A stretch of DNA of 64,000 nucleotides, taken from positions 62,001-126,000 of the forward strand of contig NZ_JABXKL010000092.1 in NCBI RefSeq assembly GCF_017114995.1, given 5' to 3'. The notes below the pieces were generated by a model. That model had not been told where the DNA came from and did not search any database. It worked only from the letters and a program-made list of their open reading frames with translations. Shown here in pieces: positions 53,675 through 61,740 of the stretch. The translations under genes were made by a program, and so were the position numbers. The DNA is from Nostoc sp. NMS9 (GTDB lineage: Bacteria > Cyanobacteriota > Cyanobacteriia > Cyanobacteriales > Nostocaceae). The first letter of the stretch is position 1. Every line of letters begins with the position of its first letter.

Positions 53675-55093
53675 ATGACAAAACCAATAGAAGTCCGCAA
53701 TCCCCGAACTGGCAAATTTGACTATGTAATTATCCCGCCGCCTCCAAGGCTGGTGGTACAGCAATGTAAGCGGACGCGCAGGGCACAAGTTCGCTGGCAG
53801 CAGTTGGGCTTAGAGGGGAGAATTGAAGCTTTACAGCAGTGGAAGGATGCGATATTATCTGGACGCGATCGCCTCACGGAAGCTTTGGTAAATGATACAG
53901 GAAGATTGTCAACCTCGATATTAGAAATAGATTCTTTTCTCTCCAGCATTGATCGGTGGTGTCGGTTAGCACCGGAATTGCTGCAAGAATCGGCAAAAAA
54001 TACAGCCATTCCCTTTATTGCCTTACAACAAACATCCGTACCTTATCCCCTAGTTGGGGTAATTAGCCCGTGGAATTTTCCGCTGTCACTGTCTACTGTT
54101 GATACTATTCCGGCATTGTTGGCAGGTTGTGCTGTTATTGTCAAACCCAGTGAAATCACTCCCCGCTTTGTAGCACCACTGATTACAGCACTCAACACCG
54201 TTCCTAAACTGCACGAGGTATTAACTTTTGTGGAAGGAGCAGGCGCAACCGGATCTGTTTTGATTGAAAATGTAGATTTGGTATGCTTTACAGGCAGTGT
54301 AGCGACGGGGAGAAAAGTTGCACAAGCTGCTGCAAAACAGTTTATTCCAGCTTTTTTGGAATTAGGAGGAAAAGATCCTGCGATCGTTTTAGAATCAGCC
54401 AACTTAGAATTAGCAACCTCAGCAATATTGTGGAGTTCCGTCGTCAACACCGGACAGTCATGCGTCTCAATTGAGCGAATTTATGTTGCAGACTCCATAT
54501 TTGAAAAGTTTTACCATCAACTAATAGCCAAAGCACATCGCCTTGAGCTAGCCTATCCCACAGTCGAAAGTGGAGAAATTGGCCCGATCATCGCCGAAAG
54601 ACAAGCAGCCGTTATTAGCGATCATCTCCTAGATGCAGTTGAAAAAGGAGCAGTAATTCACTGCGGCGGTGTAATCGAGGATTTAGGTGGGGGTTGGTGG
54701 TGTCGTCCAACAGTGCTTACCCAAGTTAATCATTCCATGAAAGTCATGACCGAAGAGACTTTTGGCCCGATTATGCCAGTCATGCCTTTTTCCACAGTAG
54801 GTGAAGCAGTCTCTTTAGCCAATGACTCAATCTATGGATTAAGTGCTGCTGTATTTGCCTCAGAAACAGAAGCTTTAGAAGTTGCCTACCAGATAGATGC
54901 AGGTGCTATTAGTATCAACGATGCTGGACTCACCGCCATCATGCATGAGGGAGAGAAAAACGCCTTCAAATTCTCCGGTTTGGGACAGTCACGCATGGGT
55001 GCGGCGGCGCTGAAAAGGTTTATGCGAAAAAAAGCTATTTTGATTAAAACTAACTCAATGAGTGACCCCTGGTGGTTTGATAATCAAGAATAG
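53675..55093 (+). CDS. Aldehyde dehydrogenase
   Basis: A 472-aa NAD(P)+-dependent enzyme with all ALDH landmarks: Asn134 in SPWNFPLSLS, Lys157 in VKPSE, GxTGS as FTGSVATG, Glu229 in FLELGGKDP and Cys263 in NTGQSCVS. A Pro-rich 25-residue N-terminal extension (YVIIPPPPRLV) and the C-terminal PWWFDNQE are unlike GabD at 7112. The substrate is not evident. No Shine-Dalgarno sequence is visible because the STRR repeat ends right at the start. Confidence 0.88.
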   Translation: MTKPIEVRNPRTGKFDYVIIPPPPRLVVQQCKRTRRAQVRWQQLGLEGRIEALQQWKDAILSGRDRLTEALVNDTGRLSTSILEIDSFLSSIDRWCRLAPELLQESAKNTAIPFIALQQTSVPYPLVGVISPWNFPLSLSTVDTIPALLAGCAVIVKPSEITPRFVAPLITALNTVPKLHEVLTFVEGAGATGSVLIENVDLVCFTGSVATGRKVAQAAAKQFIPAFLELGGKDPAIVLESANLELATSAILWSSVVNTGQSCVSIERIYVADSIFEKFYHQLIAKAHRLELAYPTVESGEIGPIIAERQAAVISDHLLDAVEKGAVIHCGGVIEDLGGGWWCRPTVLTQVNHSMKVMTEETFGPIMPVMPFSTVGEAVSLANDSIYGLSAAVFASETEALEVAYQIDAGAISINDAGLTAIMHEGEKNAFKFSGLGQSRMGAAALKRFMRKKAILIKTNSMSDPWWFDNQE

Positions 55094-55184
55094 TGAAGGG
55101 AGAATAGAGAATTCATAACAGGAAAAATAAATACAAATGAAAAATAATAGTCTCTAATAAAGCTTATAAAAATAGGAGTTGAAC

Positions 55185-55631
55185 ATGTCTATCATGAAAA
55201 CAGAAATGCCCCTAATGGCCCGTCAAGAAGGAGAGTGGTCAGGTTCTTATACACTGGTTGATACAGAAGGAAAAATTTTAGATAAATATACTTCTCATTT
55301 AAGCTGCAAATTTATTGAAAACCCTCCTTATTCCTACTACCAAATCAATCGCTACAAATGGCCTAATGGCAAACAAGAAGAACATCATTTTCCTGGTTTA
55401 TATCGAGATAAAAAAGTATGGTTTGACACTGAACGCCTTAAGGGTAATGCCTGGGAAGTAGACGATGCAACTATTATGTTCCGATTTACTTTTAAGAAGG
55501 CTCCGGGTGCTTACTTGTATGAAGTGATTTACCTCAGCCCTTGCAATAACTATCGTTTCCGTACCTGGCATTGGTTTAAGAACGATCAACTCTATCAACG
55601 TACATTGGTGCAAGAAGAACGAATAAAATAG
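55185..55631 (+). CDS. DUF3598-like small calycin protein
   Basis: A 148-aa protein, mostly beta-strand, with many aromatics: MARQEGEWSGSYTLVDTEGK, HHFPGLYRDKKVWFDTERL, NNYRFRTWHWFKNDQLYQRT. This fits the lipocalin-like DUF3598 family of cyanobacteria. ATG 55185 follows AGGAG by eight nt; the in-frame TTG at 55179 is unlikely. It lies 91 bp after the aldehyde dehydrogenase and may share its transcript. The function is unknown. Confidence 0.65.
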   Translation: MSIMKTEMPLMARQEGEWSGSYTLVDTEGKILDKYTSHLSCKFIENPPYSYYQINRYKWPNGKQEEHHFPGLYRDKKVWFDTERLKGNAWEVDDATIMFRFTFKKAPGAYLYEVIYLSPCNNYRFRTWHWFKNDQLYQRTLVQEERIK

Positions 55632-55641
55632 ACATAGGAGT

Positions 55642-55660
55642 GAAACCCGTCAGGGGTTTC
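55642..55660 (+). terminator. Hairpin GAAACCC / GGGTTTC
   Basis: A 7-bp perfect stem with a 5-nt loop right after the small calycin gene and before hisS. There is no T-tract, so termination is only likely. Confidence 0.4.
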
Positions 55661-55720
55661 AGTAATCAAGCAGACATGATATAATTCTCATCTCAAATTT
55701 CAACTTAGTAAGGTACATAC

Positions 55721-57109
55721 ATGGCCAAAGGTGACAAAATAAACTTTTCTACCCCTAGCGGTTTCCCAGAATTTCTTCCTAGCGAAAAGCGTCTAGAATT
55801 ACACTTGCTAGATATCATCCGTAGAGTTTTTGAAAGCTATGGATTTACGCCCATCGAAACACCTGCTGTAGAACGTTTAGAAGTGCTGCAAGCTAAAGAT
55901 AATCAAGGTGACAATATCATTTATGGAATTGAACCCATACTGCCACCAAATCGCCAAGCTGAGAGAGATAAATCGGGCGAAACTGGTTCGGAAGCAAGAG
56001 CTTTAAAGTTCGATCAAACAGTTCCTTTAGCGGCGTATATTGCCCGTCACCTGAATGAATTAACCTTTCCCTTTGCTCGTTATCAAACCGATGTAGTTTT
56101 TCGGGGTGAACGGGCGAAAGATGGGCGTTTTCGTCAGTTTCGTCAGTGCGATATTGATGTAGTTGCTCGTCGTGAACTCAGCTTGCTCTATGATGCTCAG
56201 ATGCCTGCAATTATCACTGAGATATTTGAAGCAATTAATATTGGTGATTTTCTGATTCGCATCAATAACCGAAAAGTTCTTACTGGTTTCTTTAAATCAT
56301 TGGGAATTGCTGAGAATCAAATTAAATCCTGTATTAGTATTGTTGATACTCTCGAAAAAATTGGTGAAAGTAAAGTAAAACAAGATTTAGAGAAAGAAGG
56401 AATTTCAGTAGAGCAAGCTCAAAAAATAATTGAATTTATTAAAATTGACGGTTCAGTTGATGAAGTTTTAGATAAGCTCAAGCACCTTGCTCAAAATCTG
56501 GTAGAAACCGAGCAATTGAGCTTAGGAGTTACCGAATTAGAAACAGTAATTGAAGGGGTGCATAATCTCGGAGTTGCTGAAAACCGTTTCTGTATTGATT
56601 TATCCATTGCGCGTGGTCTTGATTACTATACTGGCACAGTTTACGAAACAACTCTATTAGGACATGAAGGTTTAGGTAGTATTTGTTCTGGCGGGAGATA
56701 TGAAGAATTAGTCGGGGTATTTTTGGGTGAGAAAATGCCTGGTGTAGGTATTTCTATCGGCTTAACTCGTTTAATTAGTCGTTTGTTAAAAGCTGGGATT
56801 CTTAGTACGTTAGCTGCTACACCTGCCCAAGTGATGGTAGTGAATATGCAAGAAGATTTAATGCCTACTTATTTAAAAGTTTCTCAACATCTCCGTCAGG
56901 CGGGAATTAATGTGATAACTAACTTTGATAAGCGTCCCTTGGGTAAACAATTTCAATTAGCAGACAAGCAAGGAATTCAATTTTGCGTAATTATTGGTTC
57001 TGAAGAAGCAGCAGCGCAAAAATCCTCGCTCAAAGATTTGAAAACAGGCGAACAAGTGGAAGTACTACTAGAAAATTTGGCTGAGGAAGTTAAAAAAAGG
57101 CTTAAGTAG
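55721..57109 (+). CDS. hisS: Histidyl-tRNA synthetase
   Basis: The 462-aa class II synthetase attaches histidine to tRNA-His. Motif 1 includes LELHLLDIIRRVFESYGF; motif 2 is DVVFRGERAKDGRFRQFRQCDID; the histidine-A loop is SIARGLDYYTGTVYE; motif 3 includes GVGISIGLTRL. The C-terminal anticodon-binding domain (AQVMVVNMQEDLMPTYLKVS) is present. It is followed by a region of mobile-element genes. Confidence 0.96.
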   Translation: MAKGDKINFSTPSGFPEFLPSEKRLELHLLDIIRRVFESYGFTPIETPAVERLEVLQAKDNQGDNIIYGIEPILPPNRQAERDKSGETGSEARALKFDQTVPLAAYIARHLNELTFPFARYQTDVVFRGERAKDGRFRQFRQCDIDVVARRELSLLYDAQMPAIITEIFEAINIGDFLIRINNRKVLTGFFKSLGIAENQIKSCISIVDTLEKIGESKVKQDLEKEGISVEQAQKIIEFIKIDGSVDEVLDKLKHLAQNLVETEQLSLGVTELETVIEGVHNLGVAENRFCIDLSIARGLDYYTGTVYETTLLGHEGLGSICSGGRYEELVGVFLGEKMPGVGISIGLTRLISRLLKAGILSTLAATPAQVMVVNMQEDLMPTYLKVSQHLRQAGINVITNFDKRPLGKQFQLADKQGIQFCVIIGSEEAAAQKSSLKDLKTGEQVEVLLENLAEEVKKRLK

Positions 57110-57308
57110 TTAGGCATAATTAAACATCAAGTAAAATCCTAGTTCGTAGTGAGCGATTCATCGCTCAAAGCAAGGATTATTAGGACTAAAGTCCTTACTA
57201 CAAACTTTAATTGATTTACATCTAGCTACTTACCTAAAAGTTGATTTATAAAGTAGCGACTGTCTATTGCAATCTGCCTCATACACTCTACTTATTTGGA
57301 AGTCCTTT
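57110..57308. repeat. Dispersed hairpin block after hisS
   Basis: It contains GAGCGATTCATCGCTC (about 57152-57167) and the palindrome AGGACT-AA-AGTCCT (57182-57195), the GTAGTAAGGACTTTAGTCCT-type repeat of filamentous cyanobacteria. The right part should hold a promoter for the following small ORF. Confidence 0.5.
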
Positions 57309-57401
57309 ATGAGTTTGTCCGATCTCCCTAATCTCTGGGTTCCTCTAGCACTTTTAGGTTTAATTGTTATAGCTGCTGTATTTTTCAGCCGCAGCAATTG
57401 A
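57309..57401 (+). CDS. Candidate 30-aa single-span membrane peptide
   Basis: ATG 57309 is preceded by GGAAG with a 6-nt spacer. The peptide is MSLSDLPNLWVPLALLGLIV followed by IAAVFFSRSN: a polar N-terminus, one membrane span, and a short basic end. The size and shape are those of small thylakoid complex subunits, but I cannot match it to a named one. Confidence 0.45.
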   Translation: MSLSDLPNLWVPLALLGLIVIAAVFFSRSN

Positions 57402-57439
57402 TATTTAAAGTATTACAGTTGAGGTGGAGGCTGATTTGT

Positions 57440-58048
57440 ATGTTTGCTGTTGTCACACCCGATACAATTCATTTGCCCCCAGGCGCGGTAATACGCCTAC
57501 CTGGAAGTTGGCAAGATTATCATAGGGCAACAAAAAAATTCTATCCTCTGAAGAATGACAAAACTTACAAGGGGGAAGAAGTTAGGAGGTTCCCGATGTA
57601 TAAAGATGGGGAATTATGGAATCTTTTGAAGTCAATTCCGCAAGGTGAACCAGGCGAAATAGTTTTTAAATCAAAAGGTAAAAAAACAATCAATTCAGAT
57701 ACCTTTGGACATAGTTGGCGTGGTAGGTCAACAGGTAGTCCAATTAAGGGCATTATCCCCACATTAATCGAACAAGGGAAACTTAGCAAGTATATCAAAC
57801 CTTACAACACACGACACACTTTTATCACTCATGCTGTTTTTGACTTAGGGATAGATGAAAAAATAGTTAGTAAATGGTGTGGACACAAAATAGAAGTATC
57901 CAACAAACACTATCAGGACGTAGCTATTTTTGCTGAGAGAATTAATCCTGAAGTACCACAGCAACAATCAGAGATTGAAATATTGAAGGAACAGTTACGG
58001 CAACAGCAAGAGTTAATCAACAAACTACTTCAGGATAAGGATAAATAA
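57440..58048 (+). pseudogene. 5'-truncated tyrosine recombinase
   Basis: 202 codons encode the C-terminal catalytic part of a phage-type integrase: the His-x2-Arg box as YNTRHTFITHAVFDLGIDEK, then KWCGHKIEVSNKHYQDVA with the last His and the nucleophile Tyr. The first catalytic Arg segment and the N-terminal SAM-like domain are absent. A Gln-rich coiled-coil tail follows. It marks the left edge of a mobile-element-derived region next to hisS. It may be inactive, or serve as a binding-only fragment. Confidence 0.7.
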
Positions 58049-58092
58049 GTTTCTCTTGTGAACTTAGTTAGACTAATACTCCAATAAACAAT

Positions 58093-58128
58093 AAACCCTT
58101 TAGAAAGTCACTCTCCTAAAGGGTTTTT
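58093..58128 (+). terminator. Strong intrinsic terminator after the recombinase
   Basis: An 11-bp perfect stem, AAACCCTTTAG and CTAAAGGGTTT, with a 12-nt loop, running straight into TTTTT. Confidence 0.85.
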
Positions 58129-58156
58129 ATGTGCCACCTTACTATCAGTTATGCAA

Positions 58157-58447
58157 TCAATCCCACACAGGTGTTTGCAAACTAATAAAATACACTAACT
58201 GTCTAAAATCACGCGGCATAGGAGGGATGACTATGGCTGTAGGATGTTCCTTTGTGATTAGCGGATAGTATTCTTTTTCCAGTCCTACACGAAAATCGTA
58301 ATGACCGTAAATGCAGTAAAGTACCGCATTTACCATATCACGGTCGGCACATAGATAATCGATGTCAAAGTTAGGGCGTCCTATACCTGTGGGTACAGTT
58401 ACTCGCCATAACTCATACTTTGGCTCTGTAACTAAAGATTGAGTCAT
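58157..58447 (-). CDS. Hypothetical protein
   Basis: A 96-aa soluble protein (MTQSLVTEPKYELWRVTVPT, DIDYLCADRDMVNAVLYCIY). I do not recognise it. It sits 33 bp downstream of the SAP-like gene on the same strand and may share an operon with it. Confidence 0.55.
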   Translation of the reverse strand: MTQSLVTEPKYELWRVTVPTGIGRPNFDIDYLCADRDMVNAVLYCIYGHYDFRVGLEKEYYPLITKEHPTAIVIPPMPRDFRQLVYFISLQTPVWD

Positions 58448-58480
58448 GATGTTTTTCCTAATCGCCTAAATATCTCCCGC

Positions 58481-58858
58481 TTAGTCACCCAGTAAAGACA
58501 TAACCTCTTCTAGTTTCTGTTTCGCCTTGTAGAGGTTGATAAGCTTTTCTTGTTCCCATCTTTGGGGTGCTTTGTAGTGTCTCCCTTCCATCGTCAGCTT
58601 GATGAGTGCCGCTTGCTCATCAGTGGGAGAGTTCATCTCATCCAGTGCACTACCCAGGTTTTGAAAAGCTTCAAATGATAGCTTCCTTAATCCCATACCT
58701 TTCTCTAGCTGGCTGAGTGCTATGGCAGGGAATGCCATCAGCGAGGTAATGTAGCTAACTTTGTATCCTGCGTTCCCGGTTGGCTTGATGCCGTAACGCC
58801 TACACAAGTCTCTCAACTCAGCAATGGTTTTGATTTCGAGTTCTGAACGTGTGAACAT
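58481..58858 (-). CDS. SAP-motif-like small protein
   Basis: The 125-aa protein begins MFTRSELEIKTIAELRDLCR then RYGIKPTGNAGYKVSYITSL, which resembles a SAP-type helix-extended-helix nucleic-acid-binding motif. The rest is helical and charged. ATG 58858 is chosen over TTG 58876. It is divergent from the RHH-like gene, and its first codons lie in the shared promoter region. It is probably a plasmid- or phage-type regulator. Confidence 0.6.
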   Translation of the reverse strand: MFTRSELEIKTIAELRDLCRRYGIKPTGNAGYKVSYITSLMAFPAIALSQLEKGMGLRKLSFEAFQNLGSALDEMNSPTDEQAALIKLTMEGRHYKAPQRWEQEKLINLYKAKQKLEEVMSLLGD

Positions 58859-58980
58859 AGAGTTACCATTTCTCAAAAGTGGTATCGGTAGGTAACAAGT
58901 TTTCCAGACAGATTGCCTACCGATTTAAAACTCTATTCCGATGCGCGCATCCGTTCAAGCTATGTTTACGTTTCTCAACA

Positions 58981-59163
58981 ATGCCTAATCCGAAAGGGAA
59001 TCCAGAGAATTTTGGAAATCAACCAAGCAAAGAACTGACCGACAATCTTAGCTTTCGTGTCACCAAGGAAATGAAGGATGAGGTGAAAGCACAAGATAAC
59101 CCTCCTGAATTTTGTAGAGAAGCTATTCAGAAGGCACTAGATGAGAAGAAACAAAATCGGTAG
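58981..59163 (+). CDS. RHH/CopG-like small DNA-binding protein
   Basis: A 60-aa protein, MPNPKGNPENFGNQPSKEL, then LSFRVTKEMKDEVKA, then EFCREAIQKALDEK. This beta-helix-helix pattern is that of ribbon-helix-helix proteins found on cyanobacterial plasmids. ATG 58981 is preferred to the far upstream in-frame start at 58879. It overlaps the next gene by 23 bp, implying coupling. Confidence 0.65.
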   Translation: MPNPKGNPENFGNQPSKELTDNLSFRVTKEMKDEVKAQDNPPEFCREAIQKALDEKKQNR

Positions 59164-59473
59164 GTTGCTACAATCACTCGCACTTTCCCTCTACCAGTCA
59201 GATGAGCAGTTCCCGGTAGACCTTGACTATGCGTGGCAGTGGTTAGGGTATTCAAGAAAAGACCATTGTTTGGATGCCATAAGCAAAGCACTAGAAGAAG
59301 GTGAAGACTTTATCCGAAGTTCCGGGAAAAGTAACGGAGGTAGACCGAAGCAGAAAATATTCATTACTGTTGAAGGCTTTAAGTCACTTGGCATGTTCTC
59401 TCAGACGGAACAAGGCAAAGCTATCCGCAAGTACTTCCTTGAGTGCGAACGTATTGCCAAGACGCACCCTTGA
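59141..59473 (+). CDS. Phage antirepressor-like protein (AntA/MSV199 type)
   Basis: A 110-aa protein with VDLDYAWQWLGYSRKDHCLD, EEGEDFIRSSGKSNGGRPKQ and KIFITVEGFKSLGMFSQTEQ, then GKAIRKYFLECE. This layout (YSRKDHA, Fxxxx-GRP, ITVEGFK, RKYFLECE) is that of phage antirepressor N-domains. It overlaps the RHH gene. It supports a prophage or plasmid origin for this segment. Confidence 0.75.
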   Translation: MRRNKIGRLLQSLALSLYQSDEQFPVDLDYAWQWLGYSRKDHCLDAISKALEEGEDFIRSSGKSNGGRPKQKIFITVEGFKSLGMFSQTEQGKAIRKYFLECERIAKTHP

Positions 59474-59569
59474 GAAGTGCCTGACAGAAAAAGTTATTCT
59501 AGAACCTTAAGGTATTAGAAAAACATTTTGCGCTAGAGGCTGTATGGCTCCATGTTTTCGGAGTTTTTA

Positions 59570-59640
59570 ACTCGCGATTGAAAAGTAACCCCTGAGTTTA
59601 TCGTTACTTGGCTTTTGATCTAGCGCGAGTAAATCACCGT
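59570..59640. other. Long nested inverted repeat
   Basis: Outer arms ACTCGCG/CGCGAGT enclose inner arms AAAAGTAAC/GTTACTT and TTTT, forming a 71-nt interrupted hairpin or cruciform. It lies 100 bp after the antirepressor-like gene. Possible roles are a terminator, a replication feature or an attachment site; none is proven. Confidence 0.5.
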
Positions 59641-59801
59641 CTGTAGAGTCCATGAACGTCCACGAATGCCCTTAAACATCAAAACATACTATCAAGTCAC
59701 TGCAAGTACCCTAAAGGCGATTTTGACGCGAGTTGTTAAAGTTTGCTCACTTACATAAGGTTGGGATTGTTGTTTTTTTGTCTATGCCCTACCCTTCTCC
59801 A

Positions 59802-59864
59802 GAAGTGTCATTCGTATATGTCATTTGAAATGTCATCTGGAATGACAATTGTGTATGTCACTTC
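59802..59864. promoter_or_regulatory. Dyad operator-like element, copy 1
   Basis: Outer arms GAAGTGTCAT and ATGTCACTTC flank repeated TGTCAT half-sites and an inner dyad, TGTCAT-CTGGA-ATGACA. The same arrangement recurs at 61001-61063 with about three quarters of positions identical. It is probably bound by a dimeric repressor encoded by this element. Confidence 0.65.
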
Positions 59865-59887
59865 ACAAGCAGGGTATACTCTACCCA

Positions 59888-59915
59888 TAAAAAAACCTAG
59901 CAGTAATGTGCTAGG
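59888..59915 (-). terminator. Terminator on the minus strand
   Basis: Stem CCTAGC/GCTAGG (59896-59915) followed on the minus strand by seven T. It lies 180 bp beyond the GG-leader peptide gene and probably ends its transcript. Confidence 0.65.
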
Positions 59916-60095
59916 CGTAAATATTATTCAGCATTCTTCCAGCGATCGCAGCTTCATTAAGCCTACCTTGGAACCAGTGCCAGGTATCGGAACGCCCCGA
60001 ACTAGCAGAAGTGGTACAGAAATTCGTCTAAGCAAATCGAGGTTGTAGGTTTGATGTGCGGGTGTGAGGTATTATGTACAAAGAAAGAAGAAGAA

Positions 60096-60287
60096 TCACT
60101 CGGATAATTTGAAGACGAACGTAGAAGGAGTCGATGTGTTAATAAGTCTTATAAGATAACGACCCTCGTTTTCGACCCCGATCCCTCCCACTACAGCAGA
60201 TGTTTGCGAGTCTGTAAGTTCCTCGATTTCTGGAGTTTGCAGGTTTTCGATGCAAATTGTTTTTGCTTTGATTTTATTTTCTATCAT
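60096..60287 (-). CDS. GG-leader peptide (RiPP/bacteriocin-type precursor candidate)
   Basis: A 63-aa peptide. The N-terminal 36 residues (IENLQTPEIEELTDSQTSAV then VGG) have the acidic, helical, double-glycine-terminated leader cut by PCAT/C39 exporters. The predicted core is IGVENEGRYLIRLINTSTPS then TFVFKLSE, about 27 residues without Cys, so a lanthipeptide is unlikely. No modification or export gene adjoins it. The start has no strong ribosome-binding site. The call rests on the leader only. Confidence 0.55.
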   Translation of the reverse strand: MIENKIKAKTICIENLQTPEIEELTDSQTSAVVGGIGVENEGRYLIRLINTSTPSTFVFKLSE

Positions 60288-60462
60288 AAATTACGTCTAC
60301 AGATGATGTAGCTACTGAATGCACACTTAATGTATCAATGTCAACAGGAGAAATCAAGGTTCAATACAAAACATCCTACTTTTCCTACCTTTTTTACAAA
60401 GCATTACACTACAGGAAAGGTAAGCATCTGCCTCATCTATCGGTTTTCAACTGTTGAATGAC

Positions 60463-60780
60463 TTATGATTTGTTTCCTTGTTTGTTGTTTTCGTTATCAG
60501 AATGCTTGGAAATTGTATCAAGTCCTAATGCGTCAAGTTTCTCCCTCAGAAGTAAAACAAGTTGCCTTGCTCGGTCGTATCTTGGGCTTGTAGATTTTTC
60601 ATCGCATACTTGTTCCCACTCGCTAATCTCATCATCTAATTCCACTAAAAAGTGGTGGATGTCTTCAATTTTTTCTGCAAGTGCTTTAGGTATGCGCTTA
60701 CGTACAGTAGGAATGTCAAACTTCTTCTTCCTGCCACCTCCAGGTTTACGTGTACCTGTCTTGGGAACACCTCTAGGCAT
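60463..60780 (-). CDS. Plasmid/phage-type small basic protein
   Basis: A 105-aa protein starting MPRGVPKTGTRKPGGGRKKK, an AT-hook-like basic segment, followed by a helical region (IPKALAEKIEDIHHFLVELD) and a Lys/Asn-rich tail. Similar small proteins occur on cyanobacterial plasmids. ATG 60780 is preferred over the upstream in-frame start at 60804. The function is unknown; DNA binding is likely. Confidence 0.55.
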   Translation of the reverse strand: MPRGVPKTGTRKPGGGRKKKFDIPTVRKRIPKALAEKIEDIHHFLVELDDEISEWEQVCDEKSTSPRYDRARQLVLLLREKLDALGLDTISKHSDNENNKQGNKS

Positions 60781-61000
60781 AAACTTAAATTCGTGTGTGT
60801 ACAAAGCAGTAACAGCACTATGGAGGTGATAAATCTCTACTTTCCTTGCTGTATTTGCCTTTTCTTATTTGTAGCCACTAAATAAAACAGTGTCAACTTA
60901 TTTATGTCCAGAAATAAGACGATAAGCCACAACGTATACTGTGACTGGGAAAATTCATATTTACAGGTACTTTAGCAGTACTGAGCATACCTTTGTTTTC

Positions 61001-61063
61001 AAAGTGTCATACAGAGATGTCATTTGAAATGTCACTCCAGATGACAGTTGTGTATGACACTTT
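61001..61063. promoter_or_regulatory. Dyad operator-like element, copy 2
   Basis: Perfect outer arms AAAGTGTCAT/ATGACACTTT enclose ATGTCATTTGAAATGTCA and the inner dyad TGTCA-CTCCAGA-TGACA. It lies immediately upstream of the BRO-N antirepressor remnant, at the place expected for its operator. Confidence 0.7.
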
Positions 61064-61451
61064 CACAACAAGGTATGGTACGAGGTCAAATCTATCAGTT
61101 TTCAACTTCGAGTCACACGATATACGGTTTGTTGGTACAGCAGAAGTCTTGCTGTGGATAGCTTCTGATATTTGCAACGCACTGGCAATCAGTGACACAA
61201 GTCAAGCCCTGGAAAGGCTTGACGATGACGAAAAGCTGATACGTACACTACACGTATCAGGTCAAGGCAGGGAGACGCTTTGTATTAACGAGTCAGGTCT
61301 GTAGTCTCTCGTTCTTACCAGCCGCAAGTCACAAGCAAAGCGTTTCAAGAAGTGGCTTACATCTGAGGTTATTCCCGCTATACGCAAGACAGGTAGTTAC
61401 AGCGCTATACCAAAGCAACAACAATGCGCTGACGCAAGGCAGAGGAGCTAA
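61041..61451 (+). pseudogene. BRO-N antirepressor gene interrupted by an amber codon
   Basis: The frame encodes a BRO-N domain: NLSVFNFESHDIRFVGTAEV, WIASDICNALAISDTSQALE, RLDDDEKLIRTLHVSGQGRE and INESGL, then TAG at 61302-61304, and continues in the same frame with SLVLTSRKSQAKRFKKWLTS then EVIPAIRKTGSYS to a TAA at 61449. Family members have Tyr (TAC or TAT) at the TAG. It is one substitution from intact. The start is uncertain (ATG 61041 or GTG 61050). Confidence 0.75.
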
Positions 61452-61539
61452 TTGAATGAACCCTTGGGGTGCAGGGTAAGGGAATTTCAAAAAGTTATGC
61501 TTTTCAGAGAAAAATTGATGTCATTTTTCAAATAGAGGT

Positions 61540-61708
61540 ATGCTCAGATTACTTGGGCTATTACTCCAGGTAAATTCGCACACAACACAGGGAAAGATTT
61601 ATCTCTGAGAATATGAGCATCTATTGAGCATCAATGCTGAGTATGAAAATATACCAATTATTCATGCTCAAATGCTGAAAATAGTAGAATTGAGCATTGT
61701 GTGAGCAT
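61540..61708. repeat. TGAGCAT iteron-like repeats
   Basis: TGAGCAT occurs at 61614, 61625, 61691 and 61702, and its inverse ATGCTCA at 61540 and 61674. Direct pairs are spaced 11 bp apart, one helical turn. The region has no gene. It could be a plasmid replication origin or a regulator array. Confidence 0.55.
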
Positions 61709-61740
61709 TTTTTGGGAATTGAAGACCGAAAATACTGGTA

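Noticed and set aside
53675..55093. Calling this aldehyde dehydrogenase a second GabD
   Set aside because: It has different cofactor-site residues, a Pro-rich N-terminal extension and a different neighbourhood, so only the general family is safe.
57110..57440. tRNA or att site as the target of the recombinase next to hisS
   Set aside because: I found no tRNA-like sequence and no direct repeat that would mark both ends of an integrated element within the window.
59743..60048. 101-codon plus-strand frame
   Set aside because: It runs through the operator-like dyad element and the minus-strand terminator hairpin and resembles no protein. The operator explanation fits both copies better.
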